A stretch of DNA of 64,000 bases from Flavobacterium sp. LHD-85 (GCF_030929595.1 NZ_JAVFVR010000001.1:1-64000); one strand, 5' to 3'. Shown: positions 53,201-63,673, counted from the first letter of the stretch. Made by a program: numbers and translations. Notes: a model not told the origin generated them from the sequence alone.

Positions 53201-54514
53201 TCCTTTAATTACGTTTTCAAGGATATCCCAAACTACAGGCTCTTTCTTATCAATGATTTTCTTAGCAGATTTTACTGTTTTTACAATACCTCTTTCGATC
53301 AATTTACGGATAACGAAAGGTTTGTATAATTCAGAAGCCATATCTTTTGGCAATCCGCACTCATATAATTTCAACTCTGGACCAACGACAATTACCGAAC
53401 GAGCAGAATAATCCACACGTTTACCAAGTAAGTTTTGACGGAAACGTCCTTGCTTACCTTTTAATGAGTCAGATAATGATTTTAATGGTCTGTTAGATTC
53501 TGTTTTAACAGCAGAAGCTTTACGTGTGTTATCGAATAATGAATCTACAGATTCTTGCAACATACGTTTCTCGTTTCTTAAGATAACTTCTGGAGCTTTA
53601 ATTTCCATTAATCTTTTTAAACGGTTGTTACGGATAATTACACGACGATATAAATCGTTCAAATCTGAAGTTGCAAAACGACCTCCATCAAGTGGCACAA
53701 GCGGACGTAATTCTGGCGGGATAACTGGAACCACTTTCATAATCATCCATTCTGGACGGTTTTCGCGGTTTTCGTTAGACTCACGGAAAGATTCAACAAC
53801 TTGTAATCTTTTTAAAGCTTCAGTTTTTCTTTGTTTAGAAGTCTCGTTGTTAGCGCTGTGTCTTAATTCGTAAGATAAAGCATCTAAGTCAATACGAGCT
53901 AATAAATCCATAATACACTCTGCTCCCATTTTGGCAACAAATTTATTAGGATCTAAATCATCTAAATATTGGTTTTCTTGCGGAAGAGTATCTAAAATGT
54001 TTAAGTATTCTTCTTCAGTTAAGAAATCTAATCTTTGTAATGATTCTCCATCTGCATTTTTAGCAATACCTGGTTGAATTACTACGTATCTTTCGTAGTA
54101 AATGATCATATCTAATTTCTTAGATGGAAGACCAAGGATATAACCAATTTTGTTTGGAAGAGAACGGAAGTACCAGATGTGAGCAATTGGCACAACAAGG
54201 TTGATGTGTCCTACTCTATCACGACGTACTTTTTTCTCAGTAACTTCAACACCACAACGGTCACAGATGATACCTTTGTAACGAATTCTTTTATACTTAC
54301 CACAAGCACATTCGAAATCTTTTACTGGTCCGAAGATTCTTTCGCAGAAAAGTCCGTCACGCTCTGGTTTGTGAGTTCTATAGTTGATTGTTTCTGGCTT
54401 TAAAACCTCTCCTCTTGATTCTTTCAAGATAGATTCTGGTGAAGCCAATCCAATAGAGATTTTGTTAAATCTTTTTACTGGATTCTTATCTTTATTGTTT
54501 CTGTTATTCATCAT
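50207..54514 (-). CDS. rpoC: DNA-directed RNA polymerase subunit beta'
   Basis: The 1435-aa largest polymerase subunit. The N-terminal zinc-binding motif is [20 protein letters not shown] near residues 69-88; the catalytic Mg-binding loop is [15 protein letters not shown] near 470; the second zinc site has [16 protein letters not shown]. Two adjacent ATG codons (54514 and 54511) could start it. It follows rpoB by 281 bases, an unusually long spacer that contains an elaborate inverted repeat. The gene ends ten bases before the DUF3467 gene. No irregularity in frame was seen. Confidence 0.98.
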   Translation of the reverse strand: MMNNRNNKDKNPVKRFNKISIGLASPESILKESRGEVLKPETINYRTHKPERDGLFCERIFGPVKDFECACGKYKRIRYKGIICDRCGVEVTEKKVRRDRVGHINLVVPIAHIWYFRSLPNKIGYILGLPSKKLDMIIYYERYVVIQPGIAKNADGESLQRLDFLTEEEYLNILDTLPQENQYLDDLDPNKFVAKMGAECIMDLLARIDLDALSYELRHSANNETSKQRKTEALKRLQVVESFRESNENRENRPEWMIMKVVPVIPPELRPLVPLDGGRFATSDLNDLYRRVIIRNNRLKRLMEIKAPEVILRNEKRMLQESVDSLFDNTRKASAVKTESNRPLKSLSDSLKGKQGRFRQNLLGKRVDYSARSVIVVGPELKLYECGLPKDMASELYKPFVIRKLIERGIVKTVKSAKKIIDKKEPVVWDILENVIKGHPVLLNRAPTLHRLGIQAFQPKLIEGKAIQLHPLVCTAFNADFDGDQMAVHLPLGPEAILEAQLLMLASHNILNPANGAPITVPSQDMVLGLYYMTKERISTEDHKIIGQDLTFYSAEEVNIALNEGRLELNARVKIRAKDFNDAGELVYKIIQTTAGRVLFNEVVPEAAGYINDVLTKKNLRDIIGHILSVTDVPTTAAFLDNMKDMGYKFAFRGGLSFSLGDIRIPEQKTKLIADAREQVEGISTNYNMGLITNNERYNQVIDVWTSANAQLTELAMKNIREDQQGFNSVYMMLDSGARGSKEQIRQLTGMRGLMAKPKKSTAGGGEIIENPILSNFKEGLSILEYFISTHGARKGLADTALKTADAGYLTRRLHDVSQDVIVNIEDCGTLRGVEVAALKKNEEIVESLGERILGRVALQDVINPLTNEVMVKSGEQITEAIMRTIEASPIEKVEVRSPLTCEALKGICAKCYGRNLATGKMTQRGEAVGVIAAQSIGEPGTQLTLRTFHVGGVAGGISEESSIVTRFAGRLEIEDLKTVKGEDGEGNSVDIVVSRSTELKLVDEKTGIVLNTHNIPYGSSIFVGDGETVAKGTVICKWDPYNGVIVSEFTGKIAYEDLEQGQSFMVEIDEQTGFQEKVISEARNKKLIPTLLVYGKEGELIRSYNLPVGAHLMVENGEKIKAGKVLVKIPRRSSKAGDITGGLPRITELLEARNPSNPAVVSEIDGVVSFGKIKRGNREIVIESKFGEIKKYLVKLSSQILVQENDFVRAGVPLSDGAITPDDILRIQGPAAVQQYLVNEIQEVYRLQGVKINDKHFEVVIRQMMRKVRVEDPGDTLFLEDQLIHTKDFIVQNDKLYGMKVVEDAGDSSVLKPGQIITPRELRDENSLLKRTDKNLVVARDVITATATPVLQGITRASLQTKSFISAASFQETTKVLNEAAVAGKVDDLEGLKENVIVGHRIPAGTGMREYDNTIVGSKDDYNEMMANKEEYIY

Positions 54515-54740
54515 AGTTTTTACTATTGATTTATTTGCAATTAAAAAATTGATTTTAGATTTATAATCTACTCTTTAAAAATTAAAGAGTTAATCATTCA
54601 GCTACTACCTCGGGTTACTTCTCTAAACCTCAAATTCTTATTTGAAGTGCTAGTTATAAAATGCCTCGCATTATTATAAAAAATCGGAACGGGTTACGGG
54701 TATAAATCTTTAAAAACTTGTAACATTTAGTAAACAGTGG

Positions 54741-54791
54741 CAGTCCCAGTTTTCAGTGTTAAACTGAATACTGAGACTGTAACTGAAAACT
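54741..54791 (-). other. inverted-repeat structure between rpoB and rpoC
   Basis: Three related CAGT-type segments lie just after the rpoB stop. In the minus RNA, segment 1 (AGTTTTCAGT, 54791-54782) and segment 2 (CAGTCTCAGTATTCAGT, 54779-54763 approximately) can each pair with segment 3 (ACTGAAAACTGGGACTG, 54757-54741), so the two hairpins exclude each other. It may equally be a dispersed low-complexity repeat. Confidence 0.6.
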
Positions 54792-54795
54792 TTTA

Positions 54796-57700
54796 TTATT
54801 CTTCCAAACGAAGATCTAAACCTAGACCTTTCAATTCGTGCATTAATACATTGAATGATTCTGGTAAACCTGGTTCTGGCATAGTTTCCCCCTTAACGAT
54901 AGCCTCGTAAGTTTTAGCTCTACCAATAACGTCATCAGACTTAACAGTTAAGATTTCACGTAGTGTACTAGAAGCTCCATAAGCCTCAAGTGCCCAAACC
55001 TCCATCTCTCCAAAACGCTGACCTCCAAATTGAGCCTTACCTCCAAGTGGCTGTTGCGTAATCAATGAGTATGGTCCGATAGAACGTGCGTGCATCTTAT
55101 CATCAACCATGTGTCCTAATTTAAGCATGTAAATTACACCCACAGTCGCTTTTTGTGCAAAACGCTCTCCAGTTCCACCATCAAATAGGTAAGTATGCCC
55201 GAAACGTGGTACGTTAGCCTCATCAGTCAAAGCATTGATTTCGTCTAGAGAAGCACCGTCGAAGATTGGAGTAGCAAATTTTCTACCCAAGTTCATACCA
55301 GCCCATCCAAGAACAGTCTCATAAATCTGACCAATGTTCATACGAGAAGGTACCCCAAGTGGATTCAATACGATATCTACTGGTGTTCCATCTTCTAAGA
55401 AAGGCATATCTTCATGACGAACAATTCTAGCAACAATACCTTTGTTACCGTGACGTCCCGCCATTTTATCACCCACTTTTAACTTACGTTTTTTAGCGAT
55501 GTAGATTTTAGCCAATTTCAAGATTCCAGATGGCAATTCATCTCCAACTGTAATAGTAAATTTCTCTCTTCTTAAAGCTCCTTGTAAGTCGTTCAGCTTA
55601 ATTTTATAGTTATGAATCAAATCATTAACCATTTTATTTGTAGCGTCATCAGCAACCCACTGACCTTTGCTTAAGTGAGCAAAATCCTCTACTGCGTAAA
55701 GCATTTTTTGAGTATATTTTTTACCTTTTGGTAAAACCTCTTCACCCAAATCATTCATTACACCTTGAGATGTTTTTCCGTTAACGATCAAGAATAATTT
55801 CTCAACCAATCTGTCTTTTAATTCAACAAATTTAGTTTCGAATTCCATTTCTAAAGCGCCTAAAGCATCTTTATCCTGAGTACGTTTACGTTTATCTTTT
55901 ACGGCTCTTGCAAATAATTTTTTGTCAAGAACTACACCATGTAAAGATGGAGAAGCTTTTAATGAAGCATCTTTTACATCACCCGCTTTATCCCCGAAGA
56001 TTGCACGAAGCAATTTCTCCTCTGGAGTAGGATCTGATTCTCCTTTTGGCGTAATTTTTCCGATCAAAATGTCGCCAGGTTTAACCTCTGCACCAATTCT
56101 GATCATACCGTTTTCATCTAAATCTTTAGTAGCTTCTTCAGAAACGTTAGGAATATCGTTTGTTAACTCTTCGTTTCCTAACTTAGTATCTCTAACCTCT
56201 AATGAATAATCATCAACGTGGATAGACGTAAAAATATCATCACGAACTACTTTTTCAGAAATTACAATCGCATCCTCGAAGTTATACCCTTTCCATGGCA
56301 TGAACGCAACTTTTAAGTTTCTACCTAAAGCTAATTCTCCATTTTGAGTAGCATATCCTTCAGACAATACTTGTCCAGGAACAACTCTATCACCTCTTCT
56401 TACGATAGGTTTCAAGTTGATACTTGTACCTTGATTGGTTTTTCTAAATTTAATTAAGTTGTACGTTTTCTCATCAGCATCAAAACTTACCATTCTCTCG
56501 TCTTCTGTACGATCGTATTTAATAGTAATGATGTTAGCATCTACATATTCAACAGTACCATGCCCTTCAGCATTGATTAATACTCTCGAATCTGAAGCTA
56601 CCTGACGCTCTAAACCTGTACCAACAATCGGTGCTTCAGGACGGATCAAAGGAACTGCCTGACGCATCATGTTTGATCCCATCAACGCACGGTTCGCATC
56701 ATCATGCTCCAAGAAAGGAATCAATGACGCAGAAATCGAAGCAATCTGGTTAGGAGCAACGTCTGTATAATGTACTGAACTTGGTTCAACAACTGGGAAG
56801 TCACCCTCTTCACGAGCAATAACGTTACTAGCTGTAATTTTACCTGAAGCATCCATATCAATGTTTGCTTGAGCAATCATTTTTCCTTCTTCTTCTTCAG
56901 CACTTAAATAGATTGGCGCACTTTCTAAATCAACAACACCATCTGTTACTTTACGGTATGGAGTCTCGATGAATCCCATTCCGTTAACTTTTGCATAAAC
57001 ACCAAGAGATGAAATCAAACCAATGTTTGGTCCCTCAGGAGTCTCAATCGGACATAAACGACCATAGTGAGTATAGTGAACGTCACGAACCTCGAAACCA
57101 GCTCTCTCTCTCGAAAGTCCACCTGGTCCAAGTGCAGAAAGTCTTCTTTTGTGTGTAATCTCAGCTAATGGATTCGTTTGATCCATAAATTGAGATAACT
57201 GGTTAGTACCAAAGAAAGAGTTGATAACTGATGATAATGTTTTAGCATTGATCAAATCAATTGGTGTAAACACCTCGTTATCTCTAACGTTCATTCTCTC
57301 ACGAATAGTTCTAGCCATACGTGCTAAACCAACACCGAATTGTTGAGACAATTGTTCACCAACTGTTCTAACACGACGGTTTGATAAGTGGTCGATATCA
57401 TCAATCTCTGCTTTAGAGTTGATCAATTCGATCAAATATTTTACGATTGTAATGATATCCTCTTTAGTAAGCACTTGCTTATCCATAGGGATATCCAAAT
57501 CTAATTTTTTGTTCATTCTGTAACGACCAACTTCACCTAAGTTATAACGTTGATCAGAGAAGAACAATTTATCTATAATACCACGAGCAGTTTCCTCATC
57601 AGGCGGTTCAGCGTTACGCAACTGACGGTAGATGTGCTCTACAGCTTCTTTTTCAGAGTTAGTTGGATCTTTTTGTAACGTGTTGTGGATAATAGCATAA

Positions 57701-58608
57701 TCTGCCTGATTGTTATCCTCTTTGTGTAACAAAATAGATTTTACGTTAGAATCGATGATCTCTTCAACATTATCTTTGTCGATAATTGTATCACGATCAA
57801 GGATGATTTCGTTACGTTCGATAGAAACTACCTCTCCAGTATCCTCATCTACGAAATCCTCGTGCCAAGTGTTCAATACACGTGCAGCAAGTCTTCTTCC
57901 AATATATTTCTTAATACCAGTTTTAGAAACTTTAATTTCTTCTGCTAAGTCGAAAATTTCAAGGATATCCTTATCTCTTTCGAAACCGATAGCACGGAAT
58001 AAAGTAGTTACAGGTAATTTTTTCTTTCTATCGATATACGCGTACATTACGCTGTTAATATCAGTAGAGAATTCTATCCAAGATCCTTTAAAAGGAATTA
58101 CTCTGGCAGAATAAAGTTTAGTTCCATTTGCGTGGAATGACTGTCCAAAGAAAACCCCTGGAGAACGGTGTAATTGAGATACTACAACACGCTCGGCACC
58201 ATTAATAACAAAAGTACCACTAGGAGTCATGTAAGGAATTGTTCCAAGATAAACATCTTGTACAATTGTTTCAAAATCTTCGTGTTCTGGATCTGTACAG
58301 TATAGTTTTAACCTAGCTTTTAAAGGCACACTATAAGTAAGACCTCTCTCTATACATTCTTGAATTGTATAACGTGGTGGATCAACAAAATAATCTAGGA
58401 ATTCCAATACAAAGTTATTTCTTGTATCTGTAATTGGGAAGTTTTCCATGAAGGTATTGTATAACCCTTCGTTGCCTCTTTCGTCAGATTTCGTTTCTAA
58501 TTGAAAGAAATCTTTAAAAGATTTAACCTGAACATCCAAGAAGTCCGGATAGTCAGGGATATTTTTTGTAGAGGCAAAATTCAATCTTTCAGTCTGATTT
58601 GTTATCAT
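54796..58608 (-). CDS. rpoB: DNA-directed RNA polymerase subunit beta
   Basis: A 1270-aa polymerase subunit, taking ATG at 58608 ([16 protein letters not shown]) rather than a TTG one codon upstream. The rifampicin-pocket segment is visible as [20 protein letters not shown] and [20 protein letters not shown] near residues 460-500. The histidine in HKRR and the serine of [10 protein letters not shown] are wild-type-like, so no resistance change is apparent. [12 protein letters not shown] near 1030 and the C-terminal [20 protein letters not shown] are conserved. It lies 266 bases after rplL across a stable hairpin and 281 bases before rpoC. Confidence 0.98.
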   Translation of the reverse strand: MITNQTERLNFASTKNIPDYPDFLDVQVKSFKDFFQLETKSDERGNEGLYNTFMENFPITDTRNNFVLEFLDYFVDPPRYTIQECIERGLTYSVPLKARLKLYCTDPEHEDFETIVQDVYLGTIPYMTPSGTFVINGAERVVVSQLHRSPGVFFGQSFHANGTKLYSARVIPFKGSWIEFSTDINSVMYAYIDRKKKLPVTTLFRAIGFERDKDILEIFDLAEEIKVSKTGIKKYIGRRLAARVLNTWHEDFVDEDTGEVVSIERNEIILDRDTIIDKDNVEEIIDSNVKSILLHKEDNNQADYAIIHNTLQKDPTNSEKEAVEHIYRQLRNAEPPDEETARGIIDKLFFSDQRYNLGEVGRYRMNKKLDLDIPMDKQVLTKEDIITIVKYLIELINSKAEIDDIDHLSNRRVRTVGEQLSQQFGVGLARMARTIRERMNVRDNEVFTPIDLINAKTLSSVINSFFGTNQLSQFMDQTNPLAEITHKRRLSALGPGGLSRERAGFEVRDVHYTHYGRLCPIETPEGPNIGLISSLGVYAKVNGMGFIETPYRKVTDGVVDLESAPIYLSAEEEEGKMIAQANIDMDASGKITASNVIAREEGDFPVVEPSSVHYTDVAPNQIASISASLIPFLEHDDANRALMGSNMMRQAVPLIRPEAPIVGTGLERQVASDSRVLINAEGHGTVEYVDANIITIKYDRTEDERMVSFDADEKTYNLIKFRKTNQGTSINLKPIVRRGDRVVPGQVLSEGYATQNGELALGRNLKVAFMPWKGYNFEDAIVISEKVVRDDIFTSIHVDDYSLEVRDTKLGNEELTNDIPNVSEEATKDLDENGMIRIGAEVKPGDILIGKITPKGESDPTPEEKLLRAIFGDKAGDVKDASLKASPSLHGVVLDKKLFARAVKDKRKRTQDKDALGALEMEFETKFVELKDRLVEKLFLIVNGKTSQGVMNDLGEEVLPKGKKYTQKMLYAVEDFAHLSKGQWVADDATNKMVNDLIHNYKIKLNDLQGALRREKFTITVGDELPSGILKLAKIYIAKKRKLKVGDKMAGRHGNKGIVARIVRHEDMPFLEDGTPVDIVLNPLGVPSRMNIGQIYETVLGWAGMNLGRKFATPIFDGASLDEINALTDEANVPRFGHTYLFDGGTGERFAQKATVGVIYMLKLGHMVDDKMHARSIGPYSLITQQPLGGKAQFGGQRFGEMEVWALEAYGASSTLREILTVKSDDVIGRAKTYEAIVKGETMPEPGLPESFNVLMHELKGLGLDLRLEE

Positions 58609-58816
58609 CAATGGACAAAATTTTGATTAAAAAAAAGTAATTTATTTTTGTGTAAATACACACTGTTTAATCTATACTTTCTTATTATAATCAATACATC
58701 TTTAAAAATTAGTTCTATAAATTAAGTCTAATTTTCTTTCTTCGTATTGATCAAAAACTTTTTCGTATTTTAAACTATGGGATAATAAAATTGATATATT
58801 TTATTATACGAAAAAT

Positions 58817-58853
58817 GGTTTAGGCCTTTGAGTGTTAACTCAAGACCTAAACC
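58817..58853 (-). terminator. attenuator-like hairpin between rplL and rpoB
   Basis: In the minus RNA GGTTTAGG-TCTTGAGT pairs with ACTCAAAG-GCCTAAACC around TAAC and is followed by ATTTTTC. The short T run suggests partial termination or an RNase III site rather than a full stop. Confidence 0.7.
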
Positions 58854-58874
58854 TAGTTCTTAAACTGAGTTTAA

Positions 58875-59246
58875 TTATTTAAGCTCAACAGTAGCTCCAG
58901 CCTCTTCTAAAGATTTTTTAAGACCTTCAGCCTCTTCTTTAGAAACACCTTCTTTAACGTTGCTTGGTGCACCGTCAACTACATCTTTAGCTTCTTTAAG
59001 ACCTAAACCAGTTAATTCTTTAACTAATTTTACAACAGCTAATTTAGAAGCTCCTGCATCTTTCAATACAACTGTAAATTCAGTTTGTGCTTCTTCAGCA
59101 GCACCGTCTCCACCACCAGCAGCAACTACTACAGCAGCAGCAGCAGGCTCGATTCCGTACTCATCTTTTAATATTGTTGCTAATTCGTTAACTTCTTTAA
59201 CTGTTAAGTTAACTAATTGTTCTGCGAATTGTTTCAAATCTGCCAT
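58875..59246 (-). CDS. rplL: 50S ribosomal protein L7/L12
   Basis: A 123-aa acidic stalk protein that recruits translation GTPases to the ribosome. The N-terminal dimerisation helix ([20 protein letters not shown]) is joined by an Ala/Gly-rich hinge ([15 protein letters not shown]) to the C-terminal domain ([14 protein letters not shown] strand, [20 protein letters not shown] and the closing [14 protein letters not shown]). It follows rplJ by 91 bases and is last before the attenuator-like hairpin, as in most bacteria, where L12 is needed in several copies per ribosome. Confidence 0.98.
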   Translation of the reverse strand: MADLKQFAEQLVNLTVKEVNELATILKDEYGIEPAAAAVVVAAGGGDGAAEEAQTEFTVVLKDAGASKLAVVKLVKELTGLGLKEAKDVVDGAPSNVKEGVSKEEAEGLKKSLEEAGATVELK

Positions 59247-59337
59247 TTTTTCTATCGTTTAAAATGATTTGTGTAAAAATATAATTTAATTATTGTGCGC
59301 TAATTAAGCAGCAAGGAAGTAAACTTCCTCACGTTTA

Positions 59338-59838
59338 TTACTCTGCTCCTTCTTCGCTTCCAGCGAATTTGTTTTGTAAAGCAGAAATAATTCTTTGAGC
59401 AGGAGATTGTAATAATCCAATGATTTCTCCGATAAGCTCTTCTTTAGATTTAATTGTAGCTAATGCATCTAATTGATTATCTCCAATATATACTTCAGAA
59501 TTGATGTAAGCTCCTTTTAAAACTGGTTTATCAGATTTCTTACGGAAATCTTTAATAATTTTTCCAGGTGCATTTGCAACATCAGAAATGAAGATAGCAC
59601 TGTTACCTGATAAAACAGTTGGTAAATCACCATAATCATTAGCAGAAGCTTCCATTGCTTTTGCAAGCAAAGTGTTCTTTACAACCTCTAATTTGATACC
59701 TGCTTTAAAACAAGCTCTACGCAAGTTTGAAGTTGTCTCTGCGTTTAAACCAGAAATATCAGAAATATAAATGATATTTGTACCAGCTAACTGCGCAGTT
59801 AAATTTTCAATCGCGATTGATTTTTCTTCTCTAGTCAT
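59338..59838 (-). CDS. rplJ: 50S ribosomal protein L10
   Basis: A 166-aa stalk-base protein that binds 23S rRNA and anchors L7/L12 dimers through its C-terminal helix. The N-terminal MTREEKSIAIENLTAQLAGT and NLRRACFKAGIKLEVVKNTL are typical. It lies 22 bases after rplA and 91 bases before rplL; a small perfect hairpin (AGGAAGT with ACTTCCT, 59314-59329) follows its stop and might be a processing or autoregulatory site. In other bacteria L10-L12 binds its own leader; no such leader was recognised here. Confidence 0.98.
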   Translation of the reverse strand: MTREEKSIAIENLTAQLAGTNIIYISDISGLNAETTSNLRRACFKAGIKLEVVKNTLLAKAMEASANDYGDLPTVLSGNSAIFISDVANAPGKIIKDFRKKSDKPVLKGAYINSEVYIGDNQLDALATIKSKEELIGEIIGLLQSPAQRIISALQNKFAGSEEGAE

Positions 59839-59860
59839 ACTAAAAATTTTTAACTACCAA

Positions 59861-60550
59861 TTATACTGCTTTTGGGTCTAATGCAATAGCAGGACTCATT
59901 GTGCTTGTAAGGTGGATACCTTTAATGTATGTACCTTTAGCAGCAGTTGGTTTAAGTTTTATTAATGTTTGAATAATTTCGTGTGCGTTGTCAACAATCT
60001 GCTCAGCTCCAAAAGAAACTTTACCGATTCCTGCGTGTACGATACCAGTTTTATCAACTTTAAAGTCAATTTTACCAGCTTTAACTTCTTGAACAGCTTT
60101 AGCAACATCCATAGTTACAGTACCTGTTTTAGGGTTTGGCATTAAACCTCTAGGTCCTAAAATACGACCTAATGGACCTAATTTACCCATAACAGCAGGC
60201 ATAGTAATGATCACATCAACATCTGTCCAACCGTCTTTAATTTTTTGTAAGTAATCGTCAAGACCAACGTGATCTGCTCCAGCTTCTCTTGCTTCAGCTT
60301 CTTTATCTGGAGTAACCAATGCTAATACTTTAACATCTTTTCCTGTTCCGTGAGGTAAAGTAACTACACCTCTAACCATTTGATTCGCTTTTCTTGGATC
60401 AACACCCAAACGAACTGCGATATCAACAGACTCATCAAATTTTGCAGAAGCAACAACTTTAATTAATGCAGCAGCATCTTTTAAAGAGTATAATTTGTTC
60501 TTTTCAATTTTTGAAGCAGCCTCTTTTTGCTTTTTTGTTAATTTTGCCAT
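59861..60550 (-). CDS. rplA: 50S ribosomal protein L1
   Basis: A 229-aa L1-stalk protein. Typical segments are [33 protein letters not shown] and [20 protein letters not shown], with the closing [19 protein letters not shown]. It binds 23S rRNA and often represses its own operon by binding a similar site near the rplK start; no clear mimic was identified in the 67-base spacer before rplK. It is separated from rplK by 13 bases and from rplJ by 22, so it is fully within the operon. Confidence 0.98.
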   Translation of the reverse strand: MAKLTKKQKEAASKIEKNKLYSLKDAAALIKVVASAKFDESVDIAVRLGVDPRKANQMVRGVVTLPHGTGKDVKVLALVTPDKEAEAREAGADHVGLDDYLQKIKDGWTDVDVIITMPAVMGKLGPLGRILGPRGLMPNPKTGTVTMDVAKAVQEVKAGKIDFKVDKTGIVHAGIGKVSFGAEQIVDNAHEIIQTLIKLKPTAAKGTYIKGIHLTSTMSPAIALDPKAV

Positions 60551-60563
60551 TTCTTTTTCTTAA

Positions 60564-61001
60564 TTAAAAAGGAGCATCTCCTGATACAGTTATACCCATA
60601 GATCTAGCTGTTCCAGCAACCATACTCATAGCTTTCTCAATTGTGAAAGCGTTTAAGTCCGGCATTTTGTCTTCAGCAATAGTTCTAATTTGTTCCCAAG
60701 TAACGCTAGCTACTTTTTTACGATTAGGCTCACCAGAACCAGATTTTAGCTTTGCAGCTTCCATTAACTGAACTGCTGCTGGAGGAGTCTTAACAACAAA
60801 ATCAAATGATTTGTCTTTGTACACAGTGATTTGCACTGGACAAATTTTGCCAGGTTTATCTTGAGTTCTAGCATTAAATTGCTTGCAAAACTCCATGATG
60901 TTAACCCCAGCAGCTCCTAAAGCAGGTCCAACCGGTGGCGACGGGTTCGCAGCACCTCCCTTAACTTGTAGTTTAACTACCTTACTAATTTCTTTAGCCA
61001 T
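60564..61001 (-). CDS. rplK: 50S ribosomal protein L11
   Basis: A 145-aa protein from the ATG at 61001 ([20 protein letters not shown]); a further upstream in-frame codon at 61028 is rejected because it lacks family sequence. The [20 protein letters not shown] stretch is the proline-rich N-terminal segment of the GTPase-associated centre, and [20 protein letters not shown] lies in the rRNA-binding C-terminal domain. It lies 67 bases after nusG. Confidence 0.98.
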   Translation of the reverse strand: MAKEISKVVKLQVKGGAANPSPPVGPALGAAGVNIMEFCKQFNARTQDKPGKICPVQITVYKDKSFDFVVKTPPAAVQLMEAAKLKSGSGEPNRKKVASVTWEQIRTIAEDKMPDLNAFTIEKAMSMVAGTARSMGITVSGDAPF

Positions 61002-61068
61002 TTTTAAAAAATTTAACACTGTAATCAATGGAAGCGATTACAATGGTTTATTATAGTGTAACAAAAAA

Positions 61069-61620
61069 TTATACTTTTTCTACTTGCATAAAGCTTAATT
61101 CTAATGGCGTTTTTCTTCCGAAAATCTTAACCATTACCTCAAGCTTACGCTTCTCTTCATTGATTTTCTCAACAGATCCATTAAATCCGTTGAAAGGTCC
61201 ATCAATAACCTTAACCGTTTCTCCAACACTAAATGGAATAGAACGAGTATCTGTATTTACAGCTAGTTCATCCACTTTACCTAACATACGGTTTACTTCA
61301 GAAAGTCTCAAAGGAACAGGTTCTCCGCCTTTAGTCTCTCCTAAAAATCCAATAACACTAGTAATTGACTTAATAATATGAGGAATCTCACCAACCAAGT
61401 TAGCTTCGATCATAACATATCCAGGAAAGTAAACTTTATCCTTAGATGATTTTTTCCCATCTTTTACAGTAACTACTTTTTCAGTAGGAACCAAAACTTG
61501 AGAAACATAATCCTCCATACCTAATCTCGCAATCTCAGTCTCGATATAAGCTTTCACTTTATTCTCTTGACCACTAACCGCTCTAACTACGTACCATTTT
61601 TTCACATTATTATCTGCCAT
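61069..61620 (-). CDS. nusG: transcription termination/antitermination protein NusG
   Basis: A 183-aa protein from ATG at 61620 (MADNNVKKWYVVRAVSGQEN); a GTG one codon earlier is possible. The NGN domain (about 8-115) has KWYVVRAVSGQENKVKAYIE and FPGYVMIEANL; the KOW domain (about 130-183) has VGETVKVIDGPFNGFNGSVE. NusG binds RNA polymerase and links it to Rho or the ribosome. It begins ten bases after secE, the standard pairing. Confidence 0.97.
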   Translation of the reverse strand: MADNNVKKWYVVRAVSGQENKVKAYIETEIARLGMEDYVSQVLVPTEKVVTVKDGKKSSKDKVYFPGYVMIEANLVGEIPHIIKSITSVIGFLGETKGGEPVPLRLSEVNRMLGKVDELAVNTDTRSIPFSVGETVKVIDGPFNGFNGSVEKINEEKRKLEVMVKIFGRKTPLELSFMQVEKV

Positions 61621-61630
61621 CACAAAAAAA

Positions 61631-61828
61631 TTATCCTTTTAACCAGTTAAAAAATCCAGCCAAAGCTTTTGCAAAAAATTCGTCTACTCCCCAAGTTGCC
61701 AAAGCGAATAAAATCGAAAATACAGCCACAACAATTGTCAATTTTTGTACTTCAGCCCAAGCTGGCCAAGTAACATTTGACTTTAACTCTTCGAAAGCCT
61801 CTGATAAATAATTAGTAACTTTTGTCAT
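61631..61828 (-). CDS. secE: preprotein translocase subunit SecE
   Basis: A 65-aa inner membrane protein. A short amphipathic N-terminal helix (NYLSEAFEELKSNVTWPAWA) precedes one membrane helix (about residues 28-52, KLTIVVAVFSILFALATWGV). The WPAWAEVQKLT segment is the conserved SecE motif. It forms the SecYEG channel. It lies 18 bases after tRNA-Trp and ten bases before nusG. Confidence 0.95.
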   Translation of the reverse strand: MTKVTNYLSEAFEELKSNVTWPAWAEVQKLTIVVAVFSILFALATWGVDEFFAKALAGFFNWLKG

Positions 61829-61846
61829 TTGATATATTTTTTATTG

Positions 61847-61917
61847 CACGGGCGGAGGGATTCGAACCCCCATCAACGGTTTTGGAGACCGCTATTCTAC
61901 CCTTGAACTACGCCCGT
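61847..61917 (-). tRNA. tRNA-Trp (CCA anticodon)
   Basis: On the minus strand the acceptor arm ACGGGCG (from 61917) pairs with CGCCCGT, the anticodon loop is CTCCAAA with anticodon CCA, and the T loop is GTTCGAATC. No CCA end is encoded. It sits between tuf and secE. Confidence 0.97.
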
Positions 61918-61921
61918 AATT

Positions 61922-61953
61922 AAAGCCAGTGATTAAAAAATAATCACTGGCTT
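61922..61953 (-). terminator. attenuator-like hairpin between tuf and tRNA-Trp
   Basis: AAGCCAGTGATTA pairs perfectly with TAATCACTGGCTT around a short T loop, right after the tuf stop. The following T run is short (TTTAATTA), so termination is probably partial, or the stem guides processing of the tRNA 5' end. Confidence 0.7.
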
Positions 61954-61972
61954 CTTATTTATTTTAATAGAA

Positions 61973-63160
61973 TTACTCTACAATTTCAGTAACCTGACCA
62001 GCACCAACTGTTCTACCACCTTCACGGATAGCGAAACGTAAACCTACGTTCATAGCGATTGGGCTTAATAAAGCAACCTCGATAGTTAAGTTATCACCTG
62101 GCATTACCATCTCTACACCTGCTGGTAAAGAAATAACTCCTGTTACGTCAGTTGTACGTACGTAGAACTGTGGACGGTAGTTATTGTGGAATGGAGTGTG
62201 ACGTCCACCTTCTTCTTTTTTCAAGATATAAACCTCAGCTTTGAATTTAGCGTGTGGTTTTACTGAACCTGGCTTAATAATAACCATACCTCTTTTGATA
62301 TCAGCTTTATCAATACCTCTTAACAATAAACCTACGTTATCTCCAGCTTCACCTCTGTCAAGGATTTTACGGAACATCTCAACTCCTGTAATAGTAGAAG
62401 TTAATTTTTCAGCTCCCATACCAATGATTTCAACAGGATCTCCAGTGTTAGCAACTCCAGTTTCGATACGACCTGTAGCAACAGTTCCACGACCTGTAAT
62501 TGTAAATACGTCCTCAACTGGCATCAAGAATGGCTTAGCTACGTCACGTACTGGCTCTTCGATCCAGTTATCAACAGCTTCCATTAATTCGATAATTTTA
62601 GGTACCCAGTTTGGATCATTGTTTAATCCTCCTAAAGCAGAACCTTGAACTACAGGACCATTATCTCCATCATATTCGTAGAAAGATAATAAATCTCTAA
62701 TTTCCATTTCAACAAGCTCTAACAACTCAGCATCATCAACCATATCCACTTTGTTCATGAAAACAACGATTCTTGGAATACCAACCTGACGTCCTAAAAG
62801 GATGTGCTCACGAGTTTGTGGCATTGGACCATCTGTAGCAGCAACTACTAAGATAGCACCGTCCATTTGAGCAGCACCAGTAACCATGTTCTTTACGTAA
62901 TCCGCGTGACCTGGACAGTCAACGTGAGCGTAGTGACGGTTAGCTGTTTCGTACTCTACGTGTGATGTATTAATAGTAATACCTCTTTCTTTCTCCTCTG
63001 GAGCGTTATCGATTTGATCAAACGATTTTGCTTGACAGTAACCAGCATCTGACAATACTTTTGTAATTGCAGCAGTTAATGTAGTTTTTCCGTGATCTAC
63101 GTGTCCAATTGTACCTATGTTTAAGTGCGGTTTGGAACGATTAAAATTCTCCTTTGCCAT
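61973..63160 (-). CDS. tuf: translation elongation factor Tu
   Basis: A 395-aa GTPase delivering aminoacyl-tRNA to the ribosome. G1 is [13 protein letters not shown] near residues 19-31, G2 [12 protein letters not shown]3 [12 protein letters not shown] and G4 [10 protein letters not shown]. Domains 2 and 3 end in the conserved [19 protein letters not shown]. It lies between tRNA-Thr and tRNA-Trp, the same neighbourhood as tufB in E. coli. A single copy is in the window. Effective start ATG at 63160 preserves [20 protein letters not shown]. Confidence 0.98.
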   Translation of the reverse strand: MAKENFNRSKPHLNIGTIGHVDHGKTTLTAAITKVLSDAGYCQAKSFDQIDNAPEEKERGITINTSHVEYETANRHYAHVDCPGHADYVKNMVTGAAQMDGAILVVAATDGPMPQTREHILLGRQVGIPRIVVFMNKVDMVDDAELLELVEMEIRDLLSFYEYDGDNGPVVQGSALGGLNNDPNWVPKIIELMEAVDNWIEEPVRDVAKPFLMPVEDVFTITGRGTVATGRIETGVANTGDPVEIIGMGAEKLTSTITGVEMFRKILDRGEAGDNVGLLLRGIDKADIKRGMVIIKPGSVKPHAKFKAEVYILKKEEGGRHTPFHNNYRPQFYVRTTDVTGVISLPAGVEMVMPGDNLTIEVALLSPIAMNVGLRFAIREGGRTVGAGQVTEIVE

Positions 63161-63215
63161 TTTACTTAATTTTTAATCTTAGTTATATATTAATTTTCAA
63201 TTTCCTACTTACTTG

Positions 63216-63287
63216 AGCCAATGTCGGGATTTGAACCCGAGACCTCTTCCTTACCAAGGAAGCACTCTACCCCTGAGCTACACCGGC
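63216..63287 (-). tRNA. tRNA-Thr (GGT anticodon)
   Basis: On the minus strand the acceptor GCCGGTG pairs with CATTGGC (two G-U pairs); the anticodon stem CTTCC/GGAAG closes loop TTGGTAA with anticodon GGT. The T arm is CGGGTTCAAATCCCG. Confidence 0.96.
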
Positions 63288-63368
63288 AGAGTTCCGATTT
63301 TAGATTATTGAATTTAGATTTTAGATTGTTAAAAACCTAAAACCCAAAACCTTATCCTCTTTGTTTTG

Positions 63369-63449
63369 TGGGGAGAGCAGGATTCGAACCTGCGAAGTTC
63401 ACACAGCAGATTTACAGTCTGCCCTCGTTGGCCGCTTGAGTATCTCCCC
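63369..63449 (-). tRNA. tRNA-Tyr (GTA anticodon)
   Basis: On the minus strand the acceptor GGGGAGA pairs with TCTCCCC; the anticodon stem GCAGA/TCTGC closes loop CTGTAAA with anticodon GTA. A long variable arm (class II) is present, giving about 81 nucleotides. Confidence 0.96.
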
Positions 63450-63509
63450 TAATTTTAAAATTCCATCATTTTAAAGAACCAAATTTCAAATCGCATTTGA
63501 AATTTTCTG

Positions 63510-63583
63510 AGCCGATAGAGGGACTCGAACCCACGACCTGCTGATTACAAATCAGCTGCTCTAGCCAGCTGAGCTACATCGGC
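63510..63583 (-). tRNA. tRNA-Thr (TGT anticodon)
   Basis: On the minus strand the acceptor GCCGATG pairs with TATCGGC; the anticodon stem GCTGA/TCAGC closes loop TTTGTAA with anticodon TGT. It is the first gene after the promoter at 63621-63649. Confidence 0.96.
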
Positions 63584-63592
63584 GAATACATT

Positions 63593-63618
63593 AAAAAAGT
63601 CCGCTATTTCTAACGGAC
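63593..63618 (-). terminator. intrinsic terminator of hpf
   Basis: In the minus RNA AGTCCG pairs with CGGACT across TTAGAAATAG and is followed by six Ts. It stops transcription coming from hpf and overlaps the start region of the tRNA-tuf promoter. Confidence 0.82.
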
Positions 63619-63620
63619 TG

Positions 63621-63649
63621 CAAATGTAGCTATTTTATCTTTTAATCAA
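63621..63649 (-). promoter_or_regulatory. promoter of the tRNA-tuf-secE-nusG-rpl-rpo cluster
   Basis: On the minus strand TTG (63649-63647), 18-base spacer, TACATTTG (63628-63621) fully matches the Bacteroidota promoter. Initiation is expected near 63614, about 30 bases before tRNA-Thr. Confidence 0.82.
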
Positions 63650-63673
63650 AACATTTTTTAAAAAAAATTTCAA

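Noticed and set aside
59314..59329. AGGAAGT/ACTTCCT hairpin as an L10-L12 binding leader
   Set aside because: It lies after rplJ rather than before it and lacks the kink-turn structure known for L10 leaders.
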